Source of the DNA: Mailhella sp.
Lineage (GTDB): Bacteria > Desulfobacterota > Desulfovibrionia > Desulfovibrionales > Desulfovibrionaceae
Assembly (NCBI GenBank): GCA_020024815.1
Contig: JAHHTE010000004.1
Location: 1 to 32,981 of the forward strand
Length of the DNA stretch: 32,981 nt
Reading direction: 5' to 3'
Part shown: one piece after another, positions 32,927 to 32,981 of the stretch
How positions within the stretch are numbered: the stretch's first letter is position 1
Layout of the letters: the number at the start of each line of letters is the position of its first letter
Program-made: the position numbers and the translations under genes
The notes under the pieces: model-generated
Database searches by the model: none
The model's input: only the letters and a program-made list of their open reading frames with translations
What the model was told of the DNA's origin: nothing

Positions 32927-32981
32927 AAAAAGCCCCACAAAGTGGGGCTTTATAATTTTTAGAAAACTGTTTCTATTAGCG
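32927..32981 (-). repeat. Right terminal repeat, exact inverse of the left end
   Basis: Exact reverse complement of bases 1-55. On the minus strand it gives the same terminator (32951-32927), ending transcription that would enter from the right. Two copies of the same repeated unit therefore face each other across the window. Confidence 0.9.

Noticed and set aside
1..32981. Whole window as a transposon or integrative element
   Set aside because: The terminal inverted repeats are exact, but the interior is core housekeeping genes (ftsK, efp, metK, dnaJ, rpoZ) with no transposase, integrase or transfer genes.

Overview
This 33 kb window is strongly AT-rich and contains 29 intact protein genes, no RNA genes that I can recognise, and an unusual density of structured intergenic repeats. 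A periplasmic [NiFe] hydrogenase of the HynAB type, a porin resembling the Desulfovibrio 'homotrimeric porin' family, an NtrC-type regulator and a textbook sigma-54 promoter together suggest a low-GC member of the Desulfovibrionales (Desulfovibrionaceae or a close, probably host-associated relative). That placement is an inference from gene content.

Layout. 1-500: left terminal repeat, terminators and one mosaic repeat. 505-3188 (-): hynB-hynA. 3456-4577 (+): a LivK-like periplasmic binding protein. 4975-8843 (-): aroQ-efp, then ftsK, whose expected start codon reads ACG. 9028-17100 (+): ysxC, pcrA/uvrD, thiL, a sensor kinase, a sigma-54 activator and folD, closely packed. 17302-17964 (+): nth. 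18285-19532 (-): a DUF3467-like protein, a short DarP-like protein and a universal stress protein. 19663-25820 (+): a Cys-rich unknown, dgkA, a class V aminotransferase, a secreted LprI-like protein, rpoZ, dnaJ and a porin. 26346-28367 (-): a Memo-family protein and a class I aminotransferase. 28498-29038 (+): a self-contained sigma-54 transcription unit for a 99-aa unknown. 29727-31787 (-): panC-metK. 31953-32648 (+): a candidate papain/C39-fold cysteine hydrolase.

Repeats are the most distinctive content. Family 1 is a two-hairpin module (terminator-like hairpin A, a conserved linker, and a long GC-rich hairpin B) present five times. Family 2 is a set of four mosaic, palindromic, GC-rich elements of about 240-350 bp that share modules in shuffled combinations and share the end motif AGGGTGTGTTTC. 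All six convergent gene gaps in the window (counting the two that face the window ends) hold at least one of these elements. None lies in an obvious promoter region, although one family 1 copy sits between two co-directional genes, about 60 bp ahead of nth.

The first 55 and last 55 bases are exact reverse complements. Each carries an intrinsic terminator preceded by the tail of a longer repeat. The length equals a common assembler k-mer, so the window is probably a whole contig that ends at both sides in the same multicopy locus, rather than a transposon.
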